Shown: positions 48,977 to 57,252 of the stretch, in pieces | Numbering within the stretch: position 1 is the stretch's first letter | Layout of the letters: each line of letters begins with the position of its first letter | Source: Duganella sp. Root336D2 | GTDB taxonomy: Bacteria; Pseudomonadota; Gammaproteobacteria; Burkholderiales; Burkholderiaceae_D | Assembly (NCBI RefSeq): GCF_001425005.1 | Contig: NZ_LMDB01000033.1 | Span: forward strand, 249,238 to 313,237 | Length of the DNA stretch: 64,000 bases | Reading direction: 5' to 3' | The notes under the pieces: model-generated | Told to the model about the DNA's origin: nothing | Databases searched by the model: none | The model's input: the letters and a program-made list of their open reading frames with translations, nothing else | Position numbers and translations under genes: made by a program

Positions 48977-51127
48977 TTATACGGAATCCACCGCGCCGCG
49001 CGCCTGCACCGGGGCGAGCTGGCTGGTGCTGCCGCGGGCCGGCAGCAGGAGTTCAAACGAGGTGCCGTTGGCGCCGCTGCGGCAGCTGATCATGCCGTTC
49101 ATCTTCTTCACCAGGCTGTGCACGATGGACAGGCCCAGGCCGTGGTGCTTGCCTTGCTTGCTGCTCTGCACGGCGGTAAACAAGTTGGCCAGCACTTCCT
49201 GCGACAGGCCGGGGCCGGCGTCGCCCACCGCCAGCTCCACGTACAGCCGGCGTTCGCGGTTGACCAGGCCGCGGTTGGCGATCTCGATGCGGCCGCCATC
49301 GGGCTGCGCTTCGATCGCATTCTTGACCAGGTTGACCAGGATTTGCTTGAGCAGGTCGGCGTCGCCGTCGATCTCCTGCGGGCCGTCCTGCATGCGCGTG
49401 ATCACCTGCACCGAGGCGGGCAGGAAGTCGGTGGCGCGGAACAGGCGCAGCACGTCTTCTACCACGCGCGCCACATTGGCCAGGCAGGCGCCGTCGCTGG
49501 GCTGCAGGTCGGCCAGGCCGTTGATCAGGTGGCCGACGCGGTCGATCTCCTCGTTCAGGATCGACATTTCAGACACCACCGGCTCGCGCCGCGCCAGCTT
49601 GGCGTCCAGCACCGACAGGTAGTTCTTGATGATCGACAGCGGGTTGTTCACCTCGTGCACCACGCGCCGCGAGGCCTCCCTGTATTCCTCGGCCACGTGC
49701 GCCAGCTGGCGCCGGGCGTGGCCGCGCTCCGACAGCGCAGTCTCCAGCGCATTGGCGGCCTGGCTGCCGTAGGCCTGCAGGAAGCGCTGCTTCTTTTGCA
49801 GCAGCGGCAGCTGCCAGGCCGGCACGCCGCCCACGATCATGCCCAGGCAGCGCTGGCCGGCCACCAGCGGCAGGCATACCAGCGCTTCGCTGCCGACGAT
49901 GCGCAGCAGCTGTTCTTCGGCGATGCCCAGGCCGGCGCCGGCGCGCGCGGCAAAGGCCGGCTGGCGCTGGTTGGCGGCATCGGCCAGCAAGCCGGGCTTG
50001 TTCAGCGGCACGGTGAACTCGGCCAGGCGCTGCTGCGCTTCGCCGCTGCCGGCGCCTTGCAGCGCGTGACCGGTCGGGCTCTCCAGCAGGATCACCGTGG
50101 TCCCGAGGTCGAACAGCATGCGCGCCGAACGCGTCATGGCGTCCAGCATGCCGGCTTCGCCCTGCTGGCGCGCGAAGCACTGGCCCATCTCCTGCACCAG
50201 CACCATATTGCGCACTTCTTCCGACAAGCGCGCCTGCACCGGGTCCACCGGCGCCGGCGGCGCGGCGGGCGGCGCCGGCAGCTCGCCGGCGCCGGCCAGG
50301 TCGATGCCCAGCGCTTCGGCGGCGCGCGCCACTTGCCGCGCAGCCGACTTGACGAAGGCGTCCAGCTTGTCTTCTTCGACGCCGCACAGCGCGGCCGCGG
50401 CGGCAGCCGCCTGCGGCGCATCGGCGTGATAGCACAGCTGGTGCGCCAGGCGCACGATGCGGATCAATGGGTGCGCCGCTTCCAGGCGCGGCAGCGGCTC
50501 GTGGTGGTACAGCACCGAGTCGGCCAGGAAGGAATCGAGGTTCCAGCGCTCGATCAGCCAGGCGCCCGCCTCGGCGTGGGTGATTTCCAGCGTGCGCAGC
50601 TCCACTGCGCACAGCTCTTCGTCGTCGCGCGCGCTGAAGTTGTAGGCGTATTCCTTGGGCGCGGTGGCCAGCAGCGCCAGGCGGCCGACATTGTGCAGCA
50701 GGCCGGCCAGGTAGGCTTCTTCCACGTGCGGGTAAGCGAGCGCGCGCGCGATGTCGCGCGCGATGACGGCGGTGCTCAGCGAGCCTTTCCAGAAGGCGCG
50801 CAGGTCGGTGCTGCCGCTGTGCGGGAAACTGCTGAAGGTCTGGAATACCGATTCGGAGATCACCAGCGTCTTGATGGTGTCGGTGCCGAGCGCAACCAGG
50901 GCCTGCTCCAGGCCCACCGTGCGCTGGTGGCGCTGGTAGGCCGAACTGTTGGCCACGGCCAGGATCTTGCTGGCCATCCCGGCATCCTTGGCGATCAGCG
51001 CGGCCAGCTCCGGCATGCCGGCGTCGTCGGCTTGCAGGAGCTCGATCAGCTTGATCAGGATCTGCGGCATGGCGGGGAGCCGCGCGATCAGCAAGCGATT
51101 GCGGATGTCTTGTTCGGGATGTTGCAT
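48977..51127 (-). CDS. HDOD-domain hybrid sensor histidine kinase
   Basis: A 716-residue cytoplasmic protein. It has an N-terminal HDOD domain (about 15-215; LPAMPQILIKLIELLQ, AKDAGMASKILAVANSSAY, GLLHNVGRLALL) and a Pro/Ala linker near 290. A GAF-like region (about 310-470) precedes a histidine kinase module whose phospho-acceptor His is in VVHEVNNPLSIIKNYL. ATPase boxes follow: NLVKNAIEAQ, VGDAGPGL and GKHHGLGLSIVHSLV. HDOD domains are known mainly in regulators of motility and c-di-GMP circuits. It is the first gene of the operon; the cognate receiver is very probably the GGDEF/EAL protein that starts seven bases downstream. Confidence 0.92.
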   Translation of the reverse strand: MQHPEQDIRNRLLIARLPAMPQILIKLIELLQADDAGMPELAALIAKDAGMASKILAVANSSAYQRHQRTVGLEQALVALGTDTIKTLVISESVFQTFSSFPHSGSTDLRAFWKGSLSTAVIARDIARALAYPHVEEAYLAGLLHNVGRLALLATAPKEYAYNFSARDDEELCAVELRTLEITHAEAGAWLIERWNLDSFLADSVLYHHEPLPRLEAAHPLIRIVRLAHQLCYHADAPQAAAAAAALCGVEEDKLDAFVKSAARQVARAAEALGIDLAGAGELPAPPAAPPAPVDPVQARLSEEVRNMVLVQEMGQCFARQQGEAGMLDAMTRSARMLFDLGTTVILLESPTGHALQGAGSGEAQQRLAEFTVPLNKPGLLADAANQRQPAFAARAGAGLGIAEEQLLRIVGSEALVCLPLVAGQRCLGMIVGGVPAWQLPLLQKKQRFLQAYGSQAANALETALSERGHARRQLAHVAEEYREASRRVVHEVNNPLSIIKNYLSVLDAKLARREPVVSEMSILNEEIDRVGHLINGLADLQPSDGACLANVARVVEDVLRLFRATDFLPASVQVITRMQDGPQEIDGDADLLKQILVNLVKNAIEAQPDGGRIEIANRGLVNRERRLYVELAVGDAGPGLSQEVLANLFTAVQSSKQGKHHGLGLSIVHSLVKKMNGMISCRSGANGTSFELLLPARGSTSQLAPVQARGAVDSV

Positions 51128-51253
51128 GGGGTCTTAGCGGCTGTCTTCCGGCTTGCAATCCACTACGCAAATTGGCATAAATATACTATAACTTGATAGC
51201 AATACAAATTTCTGGCGGCAATAAGCTGCATTTGTGTAGAAAGAACGACACTA

Positions 51254-51271
51254 TTGGTATTAATTTACCAA
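51254..51271. promoter_or_regulatory. AT-rich palindrome upstream of the signalling operon
   Basis: TTGGTA and TACCAA flank a six-base TTAATT core in an AT-rich gap between the efflux-pump gene and the HDOD-kinase gene. The symmetry and setting suggest a protein binding site, but no regulator is identified. Confidence 0.3.
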
Positions 51272-51286
51272 ATGCCAACAATATTT

Positions 51287-52558
51287 TCAAACAGGCACTA
51301 TCTTGCGCCGGAGTGAGCGCGCCGTCAACCATAAGCCCAGCGCCGTCAGCGCCAGCGCCAGCTGGCCGGCCGCCAGCCACAGGAAGGAGTGCGATGCCAG
51401 CGGCGCCAGCACGCCGGCCACCAGGGCGCCCAGCAGCGTGGTGGCGAACGATTGCACCGAGGCTACCGTGCCGCGGATGTGCGGGAACAGGTCGAGCGCC
51501 AGCAGGGTGGCGGCCGGCGCCGCCATCGACATGCCGAAGGTGTAGAAGAACAGCGGCAGCACGCTCCACGGCAGCGCCGGCCCGGCCAGGAGGTGGTAGC
51601 CGAGGTTGACCGTGGCGGCCGTGATCAGGAAGCAGAAGCCGATGCCGATCTGGCGCATGAAGCTGGTCTTGCCGGCGATGCGGTTGGCGGCCAGGGCGCC
51701 GAGGAAGATGCCGGACACTGCCGGCACGAACAGCCAGGCGAATTGGTCGGGCCCCAGGTGCAGCTGCGCCGGCAGCGCCACCGGCGCCGCTGTGATGTAC
51801 AGGAACAGGCCGGCGAAGTTGAAGGCCACCACCCCGGTCTTCAGGTGGAACAGCGGCGAGGACAGGATGGCCTTGTAGTTGCGCCACAGGTAGCGCGGGT
51901 TGAACGGCTGCCGCTGGTCGCGCGGCAGCGTGTCGGGCAGGCGCCGGTAGCAGACGATGAACAGCAGCACCGTGTAGCCGGCCAGCGCCAGGAAGATGGT
52001 GCGCCAGTCGGAATACTTGACGATGAAGCCGCCCAGCACCGGCGCCACGGCCGGCGCGATGGCAAAGATCATGGTCACCAGCGACAGCAGGCGCGCGGCG
52101 GCGGCATCGGCATACAGGTCGCGGATGATGGCGCGCCCCACCACCACGCCGGCGCCGGCCGACACCCCCTGCAGCACGCGGAAGAACCACAGGTATTGTA
52201 CCGAGTGCGCAGCGGCGCAGCCCACGGTGCCCAGCAGGAAGGCCACCAGCGATACCAGGATCACGTTGCGGCGGCCGAAGGCGTCCGACAGCGCGCCATG
52301 CCACAGCACCATGCCGGCAAAGGCCAGCATATAGGCCGTCAGCGATTGCTGGACTTCGATCGGCGTCGCATGCAGCGTGGCCTGGATATTGGGAAATGCG
52401 GGGAGGTAGGCGTCGATCGAGAAAGGGCCCAGCATCGACAGGCTGGCCAGCACCGCCGCCAGCGCGCCCGGTCCCAGCGGCTTGCGCTGCGCTGCCTCCG
52501 GCTCAGGGATGCGGGCGGGGGCGTCGTTTGGAGGCGGAGGAGTAGGCGTCGAAAGCAT
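51287..52558 (-). CDS. Bcr/CflA-type multidrug efflux MFS transporter
   Basis: A 423-residue inner-membrane transporter with 12 hydrophobic segments. The DHA1 Bcr/CflA features are a SIDAYLPAFPNIQ end of TM1, HGALSDAFGRRNVIL after TM2, and RVLQGVSAGAGVVVGRAIIRD in TM4/5 (motif C region). The likely role is proton-coupled export of drugs or metabolites. ATG 52558 is taken as the start; the longer frame would translate through the inverted repeat upstream. A proline-rich cytoplasmic N-terminus precedes TM1. It is transcribed leftward, downstream of the RlmL-like gene. Confidence 0.9.
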   Translation of the reverse strand: MLSTPTPPPPNDAPARIPEPEAAQRKPLGPGALAAVLASLSMLGPFSIDAYLPAFPNIQATLHATPIEVQQSLTAYMLAFAGMVLWHGALSDAFGRRNVILVSLVAFLLGTVGCAAAHSVQYLWFFRVLQGVSAGAGVVVGRAIIRDLYADAAAARLLSLVTMIFAIAPAVAPVLGGFIVKYSDWRTIFLALAGYTVLLFIVCYRRLPDTLPRDQRQPFNPRYLWRNYKAILSSPLFHLKTGVVAFNFAGLFLYITAAPVALPAQLHLGPDQFAWLFVPAVSGIFLGALAANRIAGKTSFMRQIGIGFCFLITAATVNLGYHLLAGPALPWSVLPLFFYTFGMSMAAPAATLLALDLFPHIRGTVASVQSFATTLLGALVAGVLAPLASHSFLWLAAGQLALALTALGLWLTARSLRRKIVPV

Positions 52559-52559
52559 C

Positions 52560-52644
52560 AAATGTCCACTTCGGGGGCAGGAACGGAAGTGGACATTTTC
52601 GCAGGAAATGTCCACTTTGGTTCCTGACCCCGAAGTGGACATTT
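52560..52644. repeat. Inverted repeat, 39-bp arms, upstream of the efflux gene
   Basis: Arms 52560-52598 and 52606-52644 pair at 36 of 39 positions around a 7-base loop. Each arm itself begins AAATGTCCACTT and ends AAGTGGACATTT, so the 12-bp word occurs four times in alternating orientation. It fills the space between the RlmL-like gene stop and the efflux-gene start. It shares CGGGG-x-CAGG and GGACATTT words with the palindrome at 45129. Confidence 0.92.
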
Positions 52645-52657
52645 TGCGGGCCTGCGA

Positions 52658-53860
52658 TTACTCGGCTGGCGCGTCGCCGGCTGCCTTGCGGTTGAAGCCG
52701 GCCACCATGTCGAAACGGAACAGGCGGCATTCGAGCGCGCCGTTGAAGAATGGCGTCTTGCGCGATTCTTTCAGGCGCAGCATCTTCGGCAGGCCCAGGT
52801 CGGCGGTGAACAGGTAGGCGGTCCAGCCCGGGAAGCGCTGCTTGAGCGTGGTGGAGAAGGCGCTGTAGAAGCTCTTCGCCAGTTCGTCTTCTTCCAGGCT
52901 GGCGTCGCCGCGCACGCCGATCCGCTCGCCGTACGGCGGGTTGGTCAGCAGGATGCCCGCTTCCTTGCTCGGCGCCTGCACCTGCTGCGCTTCGATCTGC
53001 TTGAGGGGCACCTCGAACTGGATGCCGGCGCTCTTCAGGTTGTGGCGCGCCATGGCCACCATGTCGCCGGAAATGTCGGAGCCGAAAATGGTCGGCTCGG
53101 CCGGCAGCGGGTTGGGCTTGAAGTCGGTCTTCATCTTCTGCCACGGCTCCGGGTCGAAGTCGTGGAATTTCTCGAACGCGAAGCGGCGCCGCGCGCCCGG
53201 CGGGATGCCCTGCACCATCTGCGCCGCTTCGCACAGGATGGTGCCGGAACCGCACATCGGGTCGAACAGCGGCACGCCCGGCTTCCAGCCCGATACGCGC
53301 AGCAGGCCGGCGGCCAGGTTTTCGCGCAGCGGGGCGTCGCCGGTTTCTTCACGCCAGCCGCGCTTGAACAGCGCTTCGCCCGAGGTGTCGAGGTAGACCA
53401 TGAACTGGCGCTGGTCGAGGAAACCGAAGATGCGCATGTCCGGCTCGCGCGTGTTGACCGACGGCCGCTTGTTGTACATGTCGCGGAAGCGGTCGCACAC
53501 GGCGTCCTTGATCTTCAGCGTGGTGAATTCCAGCGACTTCAAAGGCGACTTGATGGCGGTGACGTCGACCCGGATGGTGTGCTGCACGCCGAACCATTCT
53601 TCCCACGGCTGTCCCAGCACCAGGTCGTAGATGTCGTTTTCGTTCTGGTAGTGGCATACGCCCATGCGCATCAAGACGCGCGAGGCGATGCGCGAGTGCA
53701 GGTTGATGCGGTAGGCGTCGTACAGGTCGCCAGAGGCGTGCACGCCGCCGGGAACCTGGTTGTGGACCTTCATGGTCGGGCTCATGGCCGCGATTTCGGT
53801 CAGTTCTTCCGCCAGGGCGGCTTCCAGGCCGCGCGGGCATGGGCAGAAATATGATGGCAT
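52658..53860 (-). CDS. THUMP-domain class I rRNA methyltransferase (RlmL-like)
   Basis: A 400-residue SAM-dependent RNA methyltransferase. The N-terminal ~150 residues are a ferredoxin-like plus THUMP RNA-binding region (FCPCPRGLEAALAEEL start). A Rossmann methyltransferase follows, with the DPMCGSGTILCEAA SAM loop (about 200-213), the DISGDMVAMARHN acidic strand and the LLTNPPYGERIG catalytic NPPY motif. This is the architecture of the N-terminal half of RlmKL, which makes m2G2445 in 23S rRNA; the RlmK half is absent. It is probably the leftmost gene of the hemJ-leuS block, 19 bases after the hemJ stop. Confidence 0.9.
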   Translation of the reverse strand: MPSYFCPCPRGLEAALAEELTEIAAMSPTMKVHNQVPGGVHASGDLYDAYRINLHSRIASRVLMRMGVCHYQNENDIYDLVLGQPWEEWFGVQHTIRVDVTAIKSPLKSLEFTTLKIKDAVCDRFRDMYNKRPSVNTREPDMRIFGFLDQRQFMVYLDTSGEALFKRGWREETGDAPLRENLAAGLLRVSGWKPGVPLFDPMCGSGTILCEAAQMVQGIPPGARRRFAFEKFHDFDPEPWQKMKTDFKPNPLPAEPTIFGSDISGDMVAMARHNLKSAGIQFEVPLKQIEAQQVQAPSKEAGILLTNPPYGERIGVRGDASLEEDELAKSFYSAFSTTLKQRFPGWTAYLFTADLGLPKMLRLKESRKTPFFNGALECRLFRFDMVAGFNRKAAGDAPAE

Positions 53861-53879
53861 TTGGGGGACCCTTTATCCG

Positions 53880-54296
53880 TTAAAAAGGCTTGACGACCAC
53901 CAGGATCACGATCGCCAGCAACATCAGCACCGGTACTTCATTGAACCACCGGTAAAACACATGACCGCGGGTATTGACGCCGCGTTCAAATTTCTTCAAG
54001 AGCGCGCCGCAGGCGTGGTGGTAGCCAATCAGCAGGAACACCAGCAGCAGCTTGCCATGCAGCCAGCCCGGCATCCTGGCGCCGTACTGCAGCACCGCCA
54101 GCCAGATCCCGAACACCAGCGCCGGCAGCGCCAGCATGGTGGTGAAGCGGTACAGCTTGCGCGCCATCGTCAGCAGCCGCTCGGTCGTCGGGCCCGGCGC
54201 TTCCATGGCCAGGTTGACGAAGATGCGCGGCAGGTAAAACAGGCCGGACATCCACGATACGATGAAGACGATATGCAGCGCTTTGATCCACAGCAT
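53880..54296 (-). CDS. hemJ: HemJ-type protoporphyrinogen oxidase (CopD-like membrane protein)
   Basis: A 138-residue protein with four hydrophobic helices. The N-terminal LWIKALHIVFIVSWMSGLFYLPRIFV matches HemJ/UPF0093, which oxidises protoporphyrinogen IX to protoporphyrin IX in bacteria lacking HemG/HemY; His8 in KALHI corresponds to the essential His. HGKLLLVFLLIGYHH later in the protein is also conserved. It starts five bases after the proA stop, so it is part of the leuS-lptE-holA-proA transcript. Databases often label it only 'CopD family'. Confidence 0.85.
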   Translation of the reverse strand: MLWIKALHIVFIVSWMSGLFYLPRIFVNLAMEAPGPTTERLLTMARKLYRFTTMLALPALVFGIWLAVLQYGARMPGWLHGKLLLVFLLIGYHHACGALLKKFERGVNTRGHVFYRWFNEVPVLMLLAIVILVVVKPF

Positions 54297-54301
54297 TGGG
54301 C

Positions 54302-55573
54302 TTACTTTCTGATCTCGCCGTGGCCGAACACCACGTATTTAAGGGAAGTCAGCCCTTCCAGGCCGACCGGGCCGCGCGCGTGCAGCTTGTCGTTGGAGAT
54401 GCCGATCTCGGCGCCCAGGCCGTACTCGAAGCCGTCGGCGAAACGGGTCGAGGCGTTGATCATCACCGACGAGGAATCGACTTCGCGCAGGAAGCGCATG
54501 GCGGCCGAGTAGTCTTCGGTGACGATCGCCTCGGTGTGCTTGGACGACCAGGTGTTGCAATGCTCGATGGCGGCGTCCAGCCCGTCCACCACGCGCACCG
54601 CCAGGATCGGCGCCAGGTATTCCGTGGCCCAGTCTTCTTCCGTGGCGTGCGCCAGGTGCGGGTAGGCGCAGGCGGCCAGGATGGCGTACGCTTCGGCGTC
54701 GGCGCGCAGCTCGACCGATTCGGCCAGGTAGCGCGCGGCCAGCTGCGGCAGCACTGCGGCGGCGACGGGGCGCGCCACCAGCAGCGTTTCCATGGTGTTG
54801 CAGGTGCCGTAGCGGTGGCACTTGGCGTTGAAGCCGATGTCCAGCGCCTTGGCCAGGTCGGCCTTGGCGTCGATATACACGTGGCAGATGCCGTCCAGGT
54901 GCTTGATCATCGGTACCGTGGCTTCTTCCATCAGGCGCGCGATCAGGCCCTTGCCGCCGCGCGGCACGATCACGTCCACGAACTGCGGCATGGTGATCAG
55001 GGCGCCGACGGCGGCGCGGTCGGTGGTGTCGACCACCTGCACGCCGTCGGCCGGCAAGCCGGCGCCGCGCAAGCCTTCGGCCACCAGGCGCGCCAGCGCG
55101 CGGTTGCAGTGGATCGCTTCCGAACCGCCGCGCAGGATGGTGGCATTGCCGCTCTTGATGCACAGGCCGGCCGCATCCACGGTGACATTCGGGCGCGCTT
55201 CGTAGATGATGCCGATCACGCCCAGCGGCACGCGCATCTGGCCCACCTGGATGCCGGACGGGCGGATTTTCACGTTCGAGATTTCGCCCACCGGGTCCGG
55301 CAGGGCGACGATCTGGCGCAAGCCTTCCACCATGGTGGCGATGGCCTTGTCGGTCAATGCCAGGCGCTCCAGCATGGCCGGCGCCAGGCCGGCGGCGCGC
55401 GCGGCGGCCAGGTCCTGCTCGTTGGCCACGCGCAGGGCCGGCGCTTCGCGCTCGATCGCCTCGGCGATCAGCTGCAGCGCGCGGTTGCGGGTGGCGCTGT
55501 CGGCGCGCGCCATGGCGCGCGATGCGGCGCGGGCGCGCCGGCCGATGTCTTGCATGTACTGCTTGATGTCCAT
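54302..55573 (-). CDS. proA: Glutamate-5-semialdehyde dehydrogenase ProA
   Basis: A 423-residue enzyme of proline biosynthesis that reduces gamma-glutamyl phosphate to glutamate-5-semialdehyde with NADPH. Recognisable family blocks are EISNVKIRPSGIQVGQMRVPLGVIGIIYEARPNV (about residues 100-133), CIKSGNATILRGGSEA, the catalytic Cys in KCHRYGTCNTMETLLV, and the C-terminal ARGPVGLEGLTSLKYV. The length is standard. holA lies directly upstream on the same strand (four-base gap). Confidence 0.97.
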   Translation of the reverse strand: MDIKQYMQDIGRRARAASRAMARADSATRNRALQLIAEAIEREAPALRVANEQDLAAARAAGLAPAMLERLALTDKAIATMVEGLRQIVALPDPVGEISNVKIRPSGIQVGQMRVPLGVIGIIYEARPNVTVDAAGLCIKSGNATILRGGSEAIHCNRALARLVAEGLRGAGLPADGVQVVDTTDRAAVGALITMPQFVDVIVPRGGKGLIARLMEEATVPMIKHLDGICHVYIDAKADLAKALDIGFNAKCHRYGTCNTMETLLVARPVAAAVLPQLAARYLAESVELRADAEAYAILAACAYPHLAHATEEDWATEYLAPILAVRVVDGLDAAIEHCNTWSSKHTEAIVTEDYSAAMRFLREVDSSSVMINASTRFADGFEYGLGAEIGISNDKLHARGPVGLEGLTSLKYVVFGHGEIRK

Positions 55574-55577
55574 TTAT

Positions 55578-56594
55578 TTACCCTCTTGCGACGCGTAAAG
55601 CCAATTGCAGCATGGCGTCCCACTGGTCGCCGGCGAACGCCTTGGCGCGCAGCCCTTTGACCATGCGGTCGACCTGGGCCGCCTGCTGCAGCGCCGCTTC
55701 CAGCGTGGGCAGCGAGATGCGGCGCAGCGCCGGCTCCATCAGCCGTTCGCGCGGGCCCCAGATGCGGTATTCCTTCAGGAGCGCCGGCAGCGGACGGCCC
55801 TGGGCCATGCCTGCCTTTAATTTTAGCAGCGTGCGGATTTCTTCGGAGACGGCCCACAAAACCAGCGGCAGCGCTTCGCCTTCGCCTTTCAAGCCTTCCA
55901 GCATGCGCATCAGGCGCGCGGTGTCGCCGGAGAGCATGGCTTCGGACAGCTTGAACACGTCGTAGCGCGCCACATTGAGCACGGCGTCCTGCACCTGCTC
56001 GTGGGCCAGCTTGCCCGGCTCGTGCAGCAAGCCGAGTTTCTGGATTTCCTGGTGTGCCGCCAGCAGGTTGCCTTCGACGCGGTCGGCGATGAAGTCCAGG
56101 CTGGCGCGCTCCGCGCTCTGCCCTTGTGCGGCGAGCCGGTTGGCAATCCATCCCGGCAGCGCATTGCGCTCGATGTTCGGGATGTCGATGTATACGGCGG
56201 CCTGCTGCAAGGCCGCCACCCATGCCGCTTTCTGCGTCTGCCAGTCCAGCTTGGGCAGGGTGATCAGCGTCAGGTTGTCGGGCGACAGGTCTTTGGCATA
56301 GGCCTGCAGGGCGGCGCCGCCATCCTTGCCCGGCTTGCCGGACGGGATGCGCAATTCGATCAGCTTCTTGTCGCCGAACAGGCTCATGGCCTGGTTCGCC
56401 GCCAGCAGCTCGCCCCATTTGAAGTTGCGTTCGACCGACAGCACCTCGCGCTCGGAATAGCCTTGCGCGCGCGCGGCGCGGCGGATCTTGTCGGCCGCCT
56501 CCAGCGCCAGCAAGTGTTCGTCGCTGGTGATTACGTATAGCGGGGCCAGCGTCTTGGCGACGTGGCCGTCCAGGGCGTCGGCGCGCAACTGCAT
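55578..56594 (-). CDS. holA: DNA polymerase III subunit delta HolA
   Basis: A 338-residue clamp-loader subunit that opens the beta sliding clamp. Visible are LAPLYVITSDEHLLALEAAD at the N-terminus, a FKWGELLAANQAMSLFGDKKLIELRIPSGK region (about 58-87) for beta binding, and the helical collar domain (about 220-335). The length matches other beta-proteobacterial HolA. It is encoded between lptE and proA with gaps of nine and four bases, the conserved leuS-lptE-holA order. Confidence 0.95.
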   Translation of the reverse strand: MQLRADALDGHVAKTLAPLYVITSDEHLLALEAADKIRRAARAQGYSEREVLSVERNFKWGELLAANQAMSLFGDKKLIELRIPSGKPGKDGGAALQAYAKDLSPDNLTLITLPKLDWQTQKAAWVAALQQAAVYIDIPNIERNALPGWIANRLAAQGQSAERASLDFIADRVEGNLLAAHQEIQKLGLLHEPGKLAHEQVQDAVLNVARYDVFKLSEAMLSGDTARLMRMLEGLKGEGEALPLVLWAVSEEIRTLLKLKAGMAQGRPLPALLKEYRIWGPRERLMEPALRRISLPTLEAALQQAAQVDRMVKGLRAKAFAGDQWDAMLQLALRVARG

Positions 56595-56603
56595 ACGGCG
56601 CCT

Positions 56604-57245
56604 TTAGCGCACCGGCGGCGCGGCCGGCGCGGTAGGGGCGGTCACGTCGGGCGCCGACAGCACGCCTGGCAGCACGCCGGAAGGGGTGGGTGCCGGTGCC
56701 GGCTTGCCCGGCTTGATGGCGGCCATGCGGCGCATCATCTGCTGCACCAGGTCGGCCTGCATGTCCTTGTACAGCAAGGCTTCCTCCTGCTCTTTGGCCA
56801 GGAGCTGGGTTTCGCTGAAGGTGATCGGGCGGCCCAGCACGATATTGGTCGGCGCCAGCAGTTCGTTGCCGGCCTTGTCGGTCACGCGGAACAGGATGTT
56901 GTAGCTCAGCAGGTATTCACGCACGCGGCCATTGCTGTTCAAGGACAGGATCGACTTGGTGCGGGTCCTTTCCGGGTTGGTCAGCACTTCGATCACGCCG
57001 TCCGCCTCGGCCTTGCTCGCGGCCACGCTGGTGTGGCCGTTGACGCGGATATTGCGTTTGAGTTCAATCGCCAGCGGCGACGACTCCGGCAAGCCCACGT
57101 ACATGGCGTTGAACGGCAGCGTATACGTGCCGCCGGAGCCGCGCAGGTGGAAGCCGCAGCCGCTGGCCACGGCAGCTACGCCCAGCGCAGCCAGCGCCAG
57201 CATGCTGCGGCGCAGGGCGCCGCGGGATTTCAGAGTCGTCGTCAT
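56604..57245 (-). CDS. lptE: LPS-assembly lipoprotein LptE
   Basis: A 213-residue outer-membrane lipoprotein that plugs the LptD barrel and helps deliver lipopolysaccharide to the surface. The signal peptide ends in a lipobox (VASGC), followed at once by the family motif GFHLRG. A beta/alpha body (MYVGLPESSPLAIELKRNI, EYLLSYNILFRVTD) and a long helix (EEALLYKDMQADLVQQMMRRM) follow. The C-terminal ~35 residues are Pro/Ala-rich, an extension beyond E. coli LptE. ATG 57245 is seven bases after the leuS stop; the longer frame lies inside leuS. Confidence 0.95.
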   Translation of the reverse strand: MTTTLKSRGALRRSMLALAALGVAAVASGCGFHLRGSGGTYTLPFNAMYVGLPESSPLAIELKRNIRVNGHTSVAASKAEADGVIEVLTNPERTRTKSILSLNSNGRVREYLLSYNILFRVTDKAGNELLAPTNIVLGRPITFSETQLLAKEQEEALLYKDMQADLVQQMMRRMAAIKPGKPAPAPTPSGVLPGVLSAPDVTAPTAPAAPPVR

Positions 57246-57252
57246 CTTTGCC

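Noticed and set aside
45793..49089. A 1098-residue open frame opposite the Sel1 and GGDEF/EAL genes
   Set aside because: It crosses two clear genes on the other strand and mirrors their repeats.
52559..52642. N-terminal extension of the efflux transporter
   Set aside because: It would translate the inverted repeat; the conserved protein begins after ATG 52558.
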